Below are positions 35,079-47,268 of a stretch of DNA of 64,000 bases, piece by piece. The stretch is taken from positions 12,240,734 through 12,304,733 of the forward strand of contig NC_089738.1 of assembly GCF_035083965.1 (NCBI RefSeq), given 5' to 3'. The position numbers and the translations under genes are program-made. The stretch comes from Branchiostoma lanceolatum. Its lineage: Eukaryota; Chordata; Leptocardii; Amphioxiformes; Branchiostomatidae. Position 1 is the first letter of the stretch. Every line of letters begins with the position of its first letter. The notes below the pieces were generated by a model, which saw only the letters and a list, made by a program, of their open reading frames with translations, ran no database searches and had not been told where the DNA came from.

Positions 35079-38000
35079 TCAGAGATCCTCAGGCTCCACA
35101 GTTGACATCGAGGGATCATCTTGAATTCCATCCCCATGGAGGTCAATTAAAACCTATAGGACCAATAAACAATGAATACTCGAAACCTCTACTGTAACTT
35201 TTTTTCTAGTATTTTTACATAAGTTATCATTACTTCATAATTACACGATAGAAAAATGACAAACATAAAATAACAAACATCGCTACAAATTGATAGACTT
35301 TACAAATGTAAACAGTATGGAAAAACGTCATATGTGCAGCGAATATGACGAGCAGCAACAACAGCAACAAAGAAATGAAAAAATGGACGATGCTGAGTCG
35401 TATGGAGAAAATATTGGGCCTTTGTAATGACCCAGAAGGGAACACATGTTGCCATGACATTGACTCTGACGTCATGGTGAATGAACCGGAAGTAGATGGT
35501 GCATGACGGATGAGATGGTGATCTGATGACAGATGATGACAGCCCTTTGCAGACCATGTCACTCTTTGTCATTCATTTATTTTCTCTGTCAATTGTGATC
35601 AAGATATGGTTAGTGTCTAGGTGAAACTAAGTTATGAAAATGTATCAATTTAAAGAACAATATACATGATATAATTTCTGGTTCAGCCATTCGCCTTGTT
35701 TACAAAATTTATGACTAGCTCAGTTTTTTTCCAATGACCTTGTGGGAAATGCAGTTCCATTTGAAAATGGGCATGATTAAACCAAACACAATATTACCAT
35801 AATGATTGTTGTAGAGAGAATTCGCTTGATATACTGGGCAGGCTACATCCATTACAAATCAAGGCAAACACGCCCCACAACATGCATGTCTCTACTTCAA
35901 ACCAATACAAAATGTTACCTGTGACCCAATCTGTTCAGCTGGACGGGTGTCTATCCATTCCTTCCCGAGATCCTTTAGAACGTTCTCGTTGAGATGCCTG
36001 CAGAAAACATTGAACCGAAAGTAACTCCTTTACTTCAATAGGCCAAGGAGGTTAAATACTGGCTCAGTGCAAAAAAAGTGTTTCATATGTGATTAAATTC
36101 TTGATAGTGACGTGTTCAAAACGGATTAACTAGACTAATAATATGTCATGAAATGAACAAAAGCATTGCTTCTCATTGTTGGACCAAGACGGTGATCGCT
36201 GAACGACCGTGCAGCGACCAAAACTGGCCATTGTGTAAGCGTTAGCGTTTGATTTCTTGGAATATGATGCAAGATATAGCCTCTACCAGGCCCCGTCCTA
36301 TCGCTGGGAACATAGTAGAAATCGGTCGAGGCAGTCCGCTATACAGGGTAGTCCGCTATGGAGTGAAGCTCCATTATCGATAATGGAGTGGCTAGAAAGA
36401 TATACAAGTGTGTTTCAAAGACAACAAAACACACAAAAGGAAAGATTGTTCTCTATATGTATGAGCGATTAAAGTTTTAGTCGCAGCATGGTCTAGTGGA
36501 AAGGAGGTACATGGAAGCCCCAAAGAAATACGAAAGTTTTGAAAAGTTACTTCAGAGCTCCGTATGCTTTGTTCCTCTCCAGACAGTTGATGACTGAATC
36601 TGCGTCCACGTTCCCGCTCTTGCCTTTCTTCTTCATGATGTGACGCCATTTCATCAATACCCACTTGATCTGTGATGGAAATAATCATAACTTACTTCTC
36701 TGATTGCAGAATTTGCACTAGATAAGTATCGCGGAGTGATATAAGTTACTAAGTAAGGAGTGATACAAGTTAACTACCTCACAATCATTGTGCCTACTTT
36801 ATACTTGTTGTTTGTAGTTAACTGAGCTGCTTAGGTGACATTACTAGTTAATGTATGCCTGATGAAAAAGTAGTCCTGATGCTGTTATCGTCTAGCTAAA
36901 ACATATGACTGTCTGCATCAAAGATATCGACTGGCCCAAAGTTATCAAAATCCAGCAAGTCCGTCTTGAGTTATTATATAAATGTTTCAAGTCTCTACCA
37001 ATGATGTGCCTACAATTTAAAAAAAAGGCTGCTAAGGGGCACAAGCCGTATGTTACTTTTATCCTAGCACAAAGGCTATCTGCAACCAGTAACTCGTAAC
37101 CACAGTATACCCATAACATGAGATCCAACAAGTGGTGAATTTGAAGATATAAAAGGTTCTGCTGCAGTACCAAGTAAAACAGCCAGGTGGTGCAATAGCT
37201 AACAGGGTGTACTTTTGCGTGACCTTTTTTGCGCTGATGGTGCAAGGTCAGTGTCAACGAGGGAACGTTACACAAAAGTCCAAATTGCTATGGTAACGAT
37301 CCAGTTGTGACTAACCTGCTGGTCGATGGTTTTGCAATCCCTTCTGATGACGGCAAGGTCGATGCTTGACAATCCCATTGCAATCGCCAGAGGTCCCCAC
37401 GACACACCTAAGCATCGCATCAGAACAAGATAGTTTCAAGTAGTTTCAACATTATGGCATTGTGACTGAAGTTTATAGATATCTTATTCTTGAATTTTGC
37501 CTAGGTCTTTCCAATATCCATTTGAGGTTTCTATTTGCATACGTACATTATGTTTTTGTCGTTACTAATCTGAAATACTGTTCAATCTTAATATTCGCGG
37601 TGGTTTTTCTTTTGTGGTGAATTCGTGACACCACGAATGTGTGTTTCCAATGCATTGCAGAATTGCTAAAGGTCTATCTATACATCGAATCAACCAATGA
37701 AGTAACTTACCAGCCTTCGCAACCATTGTGAAGTAATCTACGAGACTGTCTTCAATAATCTTCATCTCTGCAAGTGGGGAGAAAAAAACACGCGTGCATG
37801 ACACCATTCCCTCAAACGATGCTAAATAGTCTGAATGCTATATTTTCATTTCGAATAGTAGAATGACCTCTGTATGGGAACACTAGGATCTCGAGATTGT
37901 TATTTAGTAATTATCCTTATCAATTTGCTATAAATACAAGATATCAAATATACTGAACTAAATGCAATATGAAAGACAATCTTAAGAAAGATGGTACAAC

Positions 38001-41000
38001 AGACGTGAGGTTCGCATAGATATATGTAGAAAAACCTGAAAGCGTTGAAATGTTTTTAATGTGTAAGGCAAAATAACAGTGTTGAATAACATTTCTGAAT
38101 CGAAAGCACAATAACAAAGCGATATTCTATTCAATCAATATTTTACCATGGTCAATACTGACCGATGGACGCCATAGGAATTTTATTATTGAGCTAGCTG
38201 CGTTAGGCTATTGTTACTTTTGAATAGCTCTCTCTTTAAATTGGAGTTAAATGCCAAGTGCTTACTATGGCAGCAAAGTTCCAATTTTCTACCATATGCA
38301 TGCAAAGTCCCCCCCCCCCCCCACTCCCCTGGAATACTACTATTGCATCAGATGTTTGTCACAATACTACATGCGAAAAGTCTGTCAACTTCCCCTGAAG
38401 AGACTATGATTTACTGGCGTTACGCATGGCAGAATAGTTTGGGAGCGTAATGGCATGACTCTGCTCATTTTCAGAATGCCTTTCTGTCTGGGACATGCCA
38501 TATGTATATTCGATAGCTGCTGGGGAAGTACGAGATACCATAAGCAACGATCATGCCAAGATAAGGCAATCTGTCCTGCTGGTATGGAAAAGGTTCTGAC
38601 AGCTATGCCTGGGCAGGATGATGGATTGGACAGAAGGTTTGATTTTTTTAGCATAGACATGAGGACGTGCACGAGAACACACCACCACAGGTCACACATG
38701 AAACAGAGATTCTCAACAGTGCACGCCTGATTCCAATTTTCTTTGTACCATCAGACATAATTTGCATTTTGAGTAGTATCTACCAGCCAAGAAAAGAAAA
38801 ACATTTGAAAATCCAACAGGTTGTATGGTGTAGGTCTTTTAATTACTATCAGTTTAAGACCAATCTTAACCATGTTATAGTGACACTGCAACGTTTTAAA
38901 CTAAACGAAACGAAACTACTGTGAGAAATGCAGGTTAGACATCCAGTTAATCGGATACCCAGTACAAAAGTACACAAGCCACTGGATACGTTTTGCAAAC
39001 GGCCAGACGTTTCAGACAGTATTCGTTGTCTTTCGTCTGTGACTGAACAGAATTTGAAGTCCAAAAAGTATTTGAACAAAACTATGATATGATATGTAAA
39101 TGAGATAAAGACAATTGTAAGACCGTCCAATTGAAGACAAGACAAGGTTGTACACTAATGAGCCAATTAGCTACTGTTGTTTGACGCCAAATTCAGCGTT
39201 CATGGGTGAAAGAGGCAACTGACTTTCAAGTCACCTTGCGCTGACATTGACTTTGACCTGACCGACGTACACATCAACCGGTTTTACTATAAATACGGTT
39301 GGATATCTTTAGTTGATCCCAGATACGTTTCAATGGCAGACGGCCTGCTGAGTAGCCATGAACTCTATTCTATTCTAATAGCATCCCAGTCAAACGGGAC
39401 GTCATGCTAACATAAGATCACGTTGAAATCGGTAAAATATCTTCTATGTAGAAATACATACACGCATGTCTTGACATAAAAGAGTATTCAGTTCTGAGTG
39501 TTATGGAAGAATGCTCAAATGCAAACGTTATAAGGGTCACATACAAGCTTCTATATCAAATGACACAAAAGATAGAGAATAGTGTACCTAGATCATAAAC
39601 TTCGTGGTGTTAGTGGCAATTGGAGGGGTAGACGATACACCACTATAATTTTACCATTTCCAATTGGCATGGTAAGTTGTTCTTTTCTTTCTGCCAACAT
39701 TCGTAAACATTGGGTAATGTATTAGCTATTATTGGATTGAATATGACACTTAGTGCAAAGTTGTAAAATATAATTTTTTAGCTTAGCTTCTTCAACGCCA
39801 TTTTCAAGGTGACCTCTATCGTGTATGGATATAGAGTGGACAAAAATACGTCTACAACGTAGTCTGGAAATCGCGTGTGAGTAAGGGCAGCGCTATGCCA
39901 CACGGATTCCGATTTAGTAACATTGACCATGACCTAGCAGTTGATTTACTACTTTTGCTTATATCAGGAGTGTTTCAGGGTTTACGGGGAGGTTGAACGG
40001 GCAAAATGTCACGTAAAACTCGTCGGTTGTCCCTCTTTCTGGGTTGTTCCCACAATCAGGCTTTTTTTCATGTCTATTTCTACCGAAGGGCAACAACATT
40101 GCCGAAGGCATGATATGTTCACAAATATTTTTTCCGTTCAAACGGGTACTTGATAGCTAAACTTAAAAATACATTTTCTGCCCACGTGCACAGGAAATTA
40201 TCATGTCTCCATAAATGGCTTGGAACTTTGGACACAAGAGAACAAGAATTCTATCATTAAAGTACGTAGATTTTTAAACAAAGTACGGAAGACGAACGAG
40301 GATCTTTGTGAGGGTGGTCAATGTTTTTGTTGATTTTGTCTGTCTTTATCATTCCTGTATTTCATTCAACAAATAACTTATTCTCGAGATGCCCTGATGA
40401 ATTGGCCTCCTTAGAACTTTAGGCTCGTCGTGGGTAGCCCGCGAGAAACAATTATAGTAGAACTGATATGCCATCAGAACAAGAGCACATAATAAGCTCG
40501 AAAAGCCCAGCTGGTAGAGCTTGCTAAGGAGGCAACAGGTGCATTGTGTTAAGGGCCCAGTCACAGACGTCGTACGATCTTCGCACGATCGCAAACTGAG
40601 GACATTCTTGGGATAGTCGTGTATGCGTCATGCAAGATTCACGTAAGACGATTTACGACGAATGTGACCGCGCCGTAACAATCTTTCTACGACATGTCCT
40701 GGTCAGGTCGAGTGGACGCAGAAAGCCACACTCCCGGTACGTCTGCCCCATACTCCGCTACCTCAGCTCACCCCGTTACCATATCCAGGACTAATGTATC
40801 ATCATTCGCTGAATTACATTCCGACCTTGTAACATTCGTTGGTAATCCGTCAATCCTGACAGCAACAAGGCGCAGCTAGATCACTTAAAGGCTGCCTGGC
40901 ATTCCGATACTGCTGTCGGCCTGCTAAACGCACACCACATGCTGACTCGCTTTTGGCAATCTTCCGAGTGTAATTATCATCATAACGTTATGTCTAACAG

Positions 41001-41733
41001 TTAACCTAAGTCAACTCGATAACATTTAATCGCCCAAAATGCCACCAGGAAAGATATAGCTTGGGATGCAGCTCAGAATTTCAACACTTCTGAACCCATA
41101 TCCAAAAGGAGATGTTATAAGTAGAGGTTATCATTATAAGACATTGTTAGAAAATTCTGCAAGATGCAAATCTGTCCCGCGGGTAAGGAAATTCTGCGGT
41201 GTATACTGTTTCTGTTAATTGCGTGAGGAAGAAATATTGCATCACCCTGACGATATGTACCACACCCCACACGAGGATCCTCTTCATTTTCATACTGTAA
41301 TATATTCCTTACTTTTCACACTTTTAGGTAGGTTTTCACACCAAATCGTATTTTCCCCTTGTTTGCTTTTCGTTATCCTCATTTTACTATTATGTTGTGT
41401 TCTTACTTAATGTAATTGTTTTATTTTTGGCTGTTGTGTTTGTGTTTCTGAAGAGAGAGCTTACCTTTAGCATGTTGCTTTTAAAATTTGCCCGATCATC
41501 AATAAATTCATAAATAAATGTGAATATCATGAAAAATATCTATCGTGTATTTTACGTTACTAACCGTCTCCTTGCTGTTTGACCTTCTTTGCCTCAGAGT
41601 GCCACATCTCTAAGTACCACTTCCGCATCTTCTCCACGTACGCCGCCCGTTCCTCATCCGAACGCGCCCTGGTCCCGTCTTCCGAGCTGGTACTCGCACG
41701 CCTCTCATTCTCGGAGGTGTTCTCTGAATCCAT
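35079..41733 (-). CDS. Death-fold protein B, 6 coding exons, 196 aa
   Basis: Coding exons in transcript order: 41733-41565, 37767-37711, 37407-37316, 36669-36551, 35997-35919, 35153-35079. All junctions are GT-AG and the sum is exactly 197 codons with stop. The N-terminus is acidic and Ser-rich, then helical (VEKMRKWYLEMWHSEAKK). A death domain follows: EDSLVDYFTMVAKAG, VSWGPLAIAMGLSSIDLAVI (W..LA..LGL...D...I pattern), IKWVLMKWRHIMKK, then ALKHLNENVLKDLG. The tail is short and acidic. Exon borders and phases 1, 1, 1, 0 match gene A, except that the border after the helix-5 exon moves by two bases (phase 2 here). No enzyme or membrane domain is present, so an adaptor role in death-receptor or immune signalling is an inference. 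Start chosen as the only ATG before an open acidic segment. Confidence 0.83.
38950..39125 (-). mobile_element. Penelope-like 3' end fragment with a degenerate hammerhead
   Basis: Read on the minus strand, CTCATTTACATATCATATC and a TTTTGTTCAAAT segment parallel 8400-8450. CAGACGA (consensus CTGACGA, U4 changed to A) follows, then stem II AGACA/TGTCT, then GAAACGTCTGG, then ATCCAGTGGCTTG matching ATCCAGTCGCTTG at 8531. It is therefore the same family as the element at 7458-8560, without coding sequence. It lies inside the long first intron of death-fold gene B. Confidence 0.7.
40554..40674. mobile_element. Complete MITE with GGCCCAGTCACA / TGTGACCGCGCC termini
   Basis: The left terminus GGCCCAGTCACAGACGTCGTA and the reverse complement of the right terminus GGCGCGGTCACATTCGTCGTA agree over about 20 bp. 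The 121-bp element is non-coding. It shares its interior (TGGGATAGTCGTG, CAGTTTGCGATCG inverted) with the copies at 24098 and 44416. No clear target duplication. Confidence 0.75.
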
Positions 41734-41965
41734 TGTTCTTCCTGGAATCTACCTGGAAGATGAAGGCCCTCGTTGAGTCATATCAGAAGAAACGAAAATA
41801 TCTTTACAGTCCTTAAAACATGTTTACCAGTCTAACTACATATCAAGACAAGAGTTCCACGACCTCATATCTCCATGAACAATTCTATTCATGCAAATGA
41901 CTTACACATTTTCTTAATATATGCTTGGTCATAAACACCTTTATCTAACTTACACATGTTGCAAT

Positions 41966-42493
41966 ATTGACAGTACTATAATTTTCCAATTAGATTAATT
42001 ATGGTGCTTTTGCATTAATTATGCAAATAAGGAATTCATTTGCATAATTGGTATCTGTTGATGCTCCACTTTCCATAAACTACATATGTTACATGTATTT
42101 GAGTCTGATAATGGAAAACACTGCAAATATAGATATTCCTCATTAGCTATGCAAATTAAGTCATAATTAGCATAATTTGCACTTCATAATGTACATCTCT
42201 GTCTAAGCTACCTGCATACTAAGTATCATATTGACAGTCCTATAATTTTCCAATTAGATGAGATATGGTGTTTTGGATTGATTATGCAAATTAGGAATTT
42301 ATTTGCATAATTGGTATCTGTTGATGATCCACTTTCCATAAACTACATACGTTACATGTATTTGAGTCTGATAATTGAAAACACTGCAAATATAGATTTT
42401 CCTCATTAGCTATGCAAATTAAGTGCTAATTAGCATAATTTGCACTTCATTGTGTACATTTCTGTCTAAGCTACCTGTATGCTAAATATCATG
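41966..42493. repeat. Two tandem copies of a 264-bp AT-rich repeat
   Basis: Copies start at 41966 and 42230 with ATTGACAGT(A/C)CTATAATT and run in parallel through GGTATCTGTTGATG, CTTTCCATAAACTACATA and TTAGCATAATTTGCACTTCA. ATTTGCATA-type octamers are frequent. Upstream of the first coding exon of death-fold gene B; function unknown. Confidence 0.85.
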
Positions 42494-42884
42494 GAAATCC
42501 GTCGTTCCTTTGTTCAGTTATTCTCCTTAGAAGATTTTCACGAAAACGCCCCTGCAGTTCCAGAGCAAGCTGCTAGGGGGCCCAAACTCACACCACGTCT
42601 TCATTACACCACAAGCTATCTGCCGCCAAAAAATCAAGACCATAGCACGTCCAGGTCAAGAGATACAAAAATTGAATTTCTGCTGCAGTACCAAGGTCAC
42701 ATACCAGGGGGCCCAAAATTGACCTTGAATTTTGGCTTCACAACACCTGCCCACATACCAAATATCATCGTAATCCATCCAGAGGTTCTTGAGTTATGCT
42801 GACTACAATAGTCCGGAAACACAAACACAAACACACACACACACAGACACACCAAAAACAATATCTCCATTTTTCATGGAGATA
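42494..42884. repeat. Dispersed repeat ending in an ATCTCC hairpin
   Basis: It contains a doubled motif CAGGGGGCCCAAA/TAGGGGGCCCAAA and ends with a CACA tract and the hairpin ATCTCCATTTTTCATGGAGAT (42863-42883). The small open frame at 42479-42802 lies in it and has no family resemblance. Confidence 0.5.
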
Positions 42885-44415
42885 ATAAAAAGGAAGGTCC
42901 GAGGTGTTCTCTGAATCCGTTGTTCTTTATGGAATCTACCTGGAAGATGAAGATCCTCGTTGAGTCAGGCAGTTTCATTCATTCATTCATTTTATTGCAA
43001 GTGTTCCTGTATACATAAAAAGACATTATAACAGACTCAAAGAATGAAACAATTTTGGTGAAGGTATACAACATATTACACGAAAGCTGATGGTCTAGAT
43101 AACCAATATCAGTCCTAATAAGTTCAAATTTCAAAAGTCTTTGAGAGTTTGTTCCCTGATACTGTATACTACCCTGAAAATACTACATGCGTAGTTTGTT
43201 TGTACAATTGTGGTACATGTTCAGCAGGTGAGGTATCTGACCCTTACCTCTTCCCTCATGACCTCAATGAAAAGCGGCCTGCGTGCCGATTTGAGCTTAT
43301 CATGAATAAACAAAGGTTCAAACAAACAGATCTAGATCAGAATCAGCAGAAATATCTCCACAGTACTAAGCATGCATGTGTCAGATTACATAGCTCAAGG
43401 AAGTTTATGAATCTCTTGGTTAGATAAATAAGGCCATTAACGCTCGAATTAATATAGCAGACAGGTTCTCCGAAGTTTGAAGTTTGAAAAGATCTCCTTA
43501 CAGAGAGGAGTAACAGAAAAGGGAACCGCTGCCACAAATACAGACACAGACCACCGGGTTCCACATAAGCATGTCAACTCATGCTCCGAAAATTCTTCAG
43601 AACTATTTCTGCCACTGCGGTATCTTTACAATTGTGACTGACCTCTGTTGCGATATATGCCAATGATTTCAGATGAAGTATTTTACCTCCTGTAGTTTTG
43701 ATCTTCCGCATACCTTAAGAAGCTTATGAAATACTTATAACGATAAGTGATTTTGCAACGTTTGCGATGAAACAGACTGGTAGTTAACAAAGTTTCCAAG
43801 TAATTTCATCAAGAATGTACGCAAACGCGGGTTTGAAACTATAGCATGTTGCCGATGCGTGGTTGGCAGAGCTTAGTTCAATCCTTATGTAAGCATGTTT
43901 ATAATCTTCCTCATTTCAAAGGCTACGACTGTGCTATGTACAGATTGAAAAGCGGACGTCGCTTTCTCTCTTCTCGTAGCCGCTAAGTAGTATGATTTAA
44001 TATCAAGATAAGTGTTTATTTATAGAAATGTTAATTTTTTATCAGAGCACGAGCAAAGATATTGACAGGGCTGTTAATTTTAATGTATGAGCAATCTATC
44101 TAAGTTCTCAAATCATGATTCACTTAAGTACATGGTAGCGCCCCTTGCAAAACGGGGTAAATTAAATCTCGTTCAAATCCTAAGTTTAACATATCAAAGG
44201 AGTAATGGTCGGCACGGCGAAAAATGATAATTGATCCCCATTACGCAACATTAAAGGACATCGTAGAAATACAGAAACAAAGTTGTCTTCTAATGCGATA
44301 GCATAGTTAACATTTACTAATAACTATGTATAACGTTTATGAACGGGGATGAATAAAGATCGGAATGCACATTACTCATCTTCGCCCTAACGTAATTGTT
44401 TTTTTTTTTACTTAC

Positions 44416-44629
44416 GGCGCTGTCACATTCGTCGACGGTCGTCGTACGATTTTAACACCTTAGAATTTCCAAGGGGGCTGTGACAGAACCAACAGCGGAC
44501 AACAATTTAAGACAGAATATCCGTTAAAAAAAAGACAGCTGAATTTTGCAGTGCACATGCACGGCTATCCCAAGAATTTCCCCAGTTTGGGATCGTACGA
44601 CGTTCGCACGATGTATGTGACCAGACTGC
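44416..44629. mobile_element. MITE, GTCACATTCGTCG family, copy 3
   Basis: Left end GGCGCTGTCACATTCGTCG, right end ATGTGACCAGACTGC (reverse complement GCAGTCTGGTCACAT). The interior motif GCACGGCTATCCCAAGAATT is shared with the other two copies. Confidence 0.65.
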
Positions 44630-45081
44630 TAACTAACGGGAAACATAACATTTTTGCTTTTGGTAGCTTTTCTGGTGAAGAATTGTACCATACTTTACAG
44701 TGCTACGCGAATGACATGGTTGATAAGAGAAATAGATACCTGATCGCTAAACGGAAACTGGAAACTCCCGGAGACAGTGGTGCCAGTTGCTTTGAAGCCC
44801 AACTTTGCACGTCTGTGTCACTTTCACCACCTCCGAAGCACAAAAGGTCTAGGAGACTTCATTTTATGGCAAAAACACGTGATCGGTGCAGGCCAATGGG
44901 AAGACCAAATCTTTTTGGAATTTGTTTGCCTCTCCAAATCCGTATACATTGGGGCCACATGGTTGAACTTTGGGAGAAGTCTGAGCTGCTCAAGTTTCTT
45001 CTGATTACCCCCAACGAGGGGGAGAGTGCTCTCTCGTTGTCGTCCATGTTTTACATGATGTATGTGCGAACCTCAGACTGA
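44551..45081 (+). other. Unidentified 176-codon open frame
   Basis: The first 25 codons fall in MITE sequence. The stretch SFSGEELYHTLQCYANDM and the basic ENDs around VDKRNRYLIAKRKLE look protein-like, and a second frame at 44777-45004 stays open in parallel with a Trp- and Phe-rich translation, as might follow a frameshift. I recognise no family. It may be a decayed transposon ORF or a chance frame. Confidence 0.2.
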
Positions 45082-47193
45082 ATACACACATCTGATATCT
45101 GGTTTAACCAAGTCATCTGTTCAGATGACTGAACTTTGTAGTTACGCAGGCCACGGCATGTTAATTGCATGGATGACATCCACTGCAGACTCCAAATTTA
45201 AAGCAAGATTGGTAAAAAAAAGCAAGATGCCTAAATCAAAGAATAAAAGCCACAAAACATAGTGTCACAGCAACAAATCTTTTATTTCTGTCTTCAAGAA
45301 GTGCACAAAGTGATACTAGTGTGGTAGCCTAGCATGACTTAGCAACTACATTAAAGTCTACCACACTGATGTCATTTCTACAAGCACAACCAAGGCTACC
45401 ACACGACACTTCCCCATTTTCAGTATTCTCTTAGTCATGTTGAACATTTCCGAAAGGAAACAAAATTTCTTAATTTCATTTCTTTCGAATAAAAACTAAA
45501 TGCAAGCGCTGATATCATCCATGGAATTTATATTCATGGCCTTGACATGAGATGCTGAAATCAGATACACGTAGTATGGGCTAATCCATGATCCAATCGT
45601 CCGCCCGGAGCGGCAACGTTGTGGACAGTTCACTTGATAGATTACTCGTCTTCATGAACCTAATGAGATGCTGACACTGGTGTAAGATAAAACTGGACCC
45701 GTAGAACAGATATCAGATACGTTGTATTTCTGATCGTGTAGAATGGAATCGTCCACAGCAGCTTAACCGCCTAGAGACGTTTAAGCCTTTTAACCCAGAA
45801 GATGTAAACAGCAAGATATGATTTCATATCTTATAACTGGCCTCTTTCACTCATACAGTTTTTTTTGTTGTCGTTTCTTTCAGAACTAGTAATACTGTTG
45901 TGTGTACGTCAGTATATGTAAAAGTTACCGCAAGGTTGACACACGAATGAACCAGACAATTGACGAGCTCCCTTCACCTTAGTCGGGTGATCACATGAAC
46001 ATGAAACTTGAGCCGGTCAGAGTCGGCCATAAGTTCAAGCCCTCCGTGTCCTCTTCAGTTTACACGTTGGAGTGGTAAACAAAGTCAAAATGCCATGGCT
46101 GTACCCATTGGATGCCCTGATCACGTGATCATACAAAGGTTTGCGAAACTTCATCAGACAGCAGTCTTAGATAAAGTTTCGAAGTTTTACAGATGTAGCA
46201 CAAGTGACATCTATCATTCGACGAAGAAATTACAAGAAAAGATGCACATTACATTTTATCTTGACCGAATAGGCCTGGGCTTCCATTCACATTACATTAA
46301 CCGGAGTAAACCGGAGTCCCTTCCGCACTTATGCATCAATTTTGAACCTTTGTCCTGTCCTTTCCCTGACAACTAGATGAAAGACAGTTTAAATATGACT
46401 CCGTCCTTGCCTAATCTCCGTAACGAATTTGGCCATGACCCTGTCCATAACATTGTTAACAAGGCTGTTTTAGGTACTGCAAGGTTGACTGTATTTGATT
46501 AGTTGCCCTTTGTTGAATGCCCAACGCCATATCAATCAGCTGACCTGGTTCCAGGCCAGTAAAAAGGTACGTTGCTTGGTGCGACTTTTTCTTGTCATTT
46601 AACAGAAAATGTGTTAACTAGTCGAAATTGTATCACACTGTTTCTGAATATTCCGTTTCATTCGGGTAAAATTTAGAACTTATGTACTGATCTAGACAAC
46701 ATACTTTAACCCGTGTGCATAGTAAAATGTAGCATGTTCTTGATATGCAATTTTTATAGGTATTTCGGGATTTGGTGGGCGTAACAATGTCCGTTGGTAA
46801 CTGTGTGATTGATCTGACGTTGACCTGATCATTTTATTGATTCGTGAAATGTCCTTGTCATGGTTTGAAGGACATACTAGTACTGCCCGCTGTGTCTCTC
46901 AGTTCATATTTAGCACAACCTTTTAGTCGTAACTTGCGGTCGTAAACATTATATGTTTTGTAAGCTACATGTGTGTTCTGTCGTGTTGATTACTGGTCAA
47001 GTGGGAAGACATCAGAAAAGTCACTGGTCTAATAGTCCCATTTCCCATACATTAATCGAAATCATTAGAAATCTGAACAAGAAGCAAATAGAAATCACAA
47101 GTAAACCAAAAGCGATGAAAAAGGTAAAAAAATAATGAATGTAACTAGGATGTTTTATCAAATTCTATACACTCAATTGCCAATACATACAAA

Positions 47194-47268
47194 CATTTGG
47201 TAAAGGTTGTCTTGTGGTTAGGGTTGTTGACTTAGAATATAAAGGTTCTTGGTTCGAATCACCAAATG
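47194..47268 (+). other. tRNA-like sequence (pseudogene or SINE head)
   Basis: A box-A-like CTTGTGGTTAGGGT and a perfect box B GGTTCGAATC lie at tRNA-like spacing, and ATTTGGT/ACCAAAT can pair as an acceptor-like stem. The T-stem is inconsistent with a working tRNA because TTGGT/ACCAA would use the same bases. It is therefore more likely a tRNA-derived remnant. No terminator run of T follows closely. Confidence 0.4.

Noticed and set aside
36551-36669. Death-fold B ending at the TAA that follows ALK at the exon border
   Set aside because: A GT donor overlaps the same bases, and the next exon (35997-35919) restores Lys and continues a segment that aligns with gene A.
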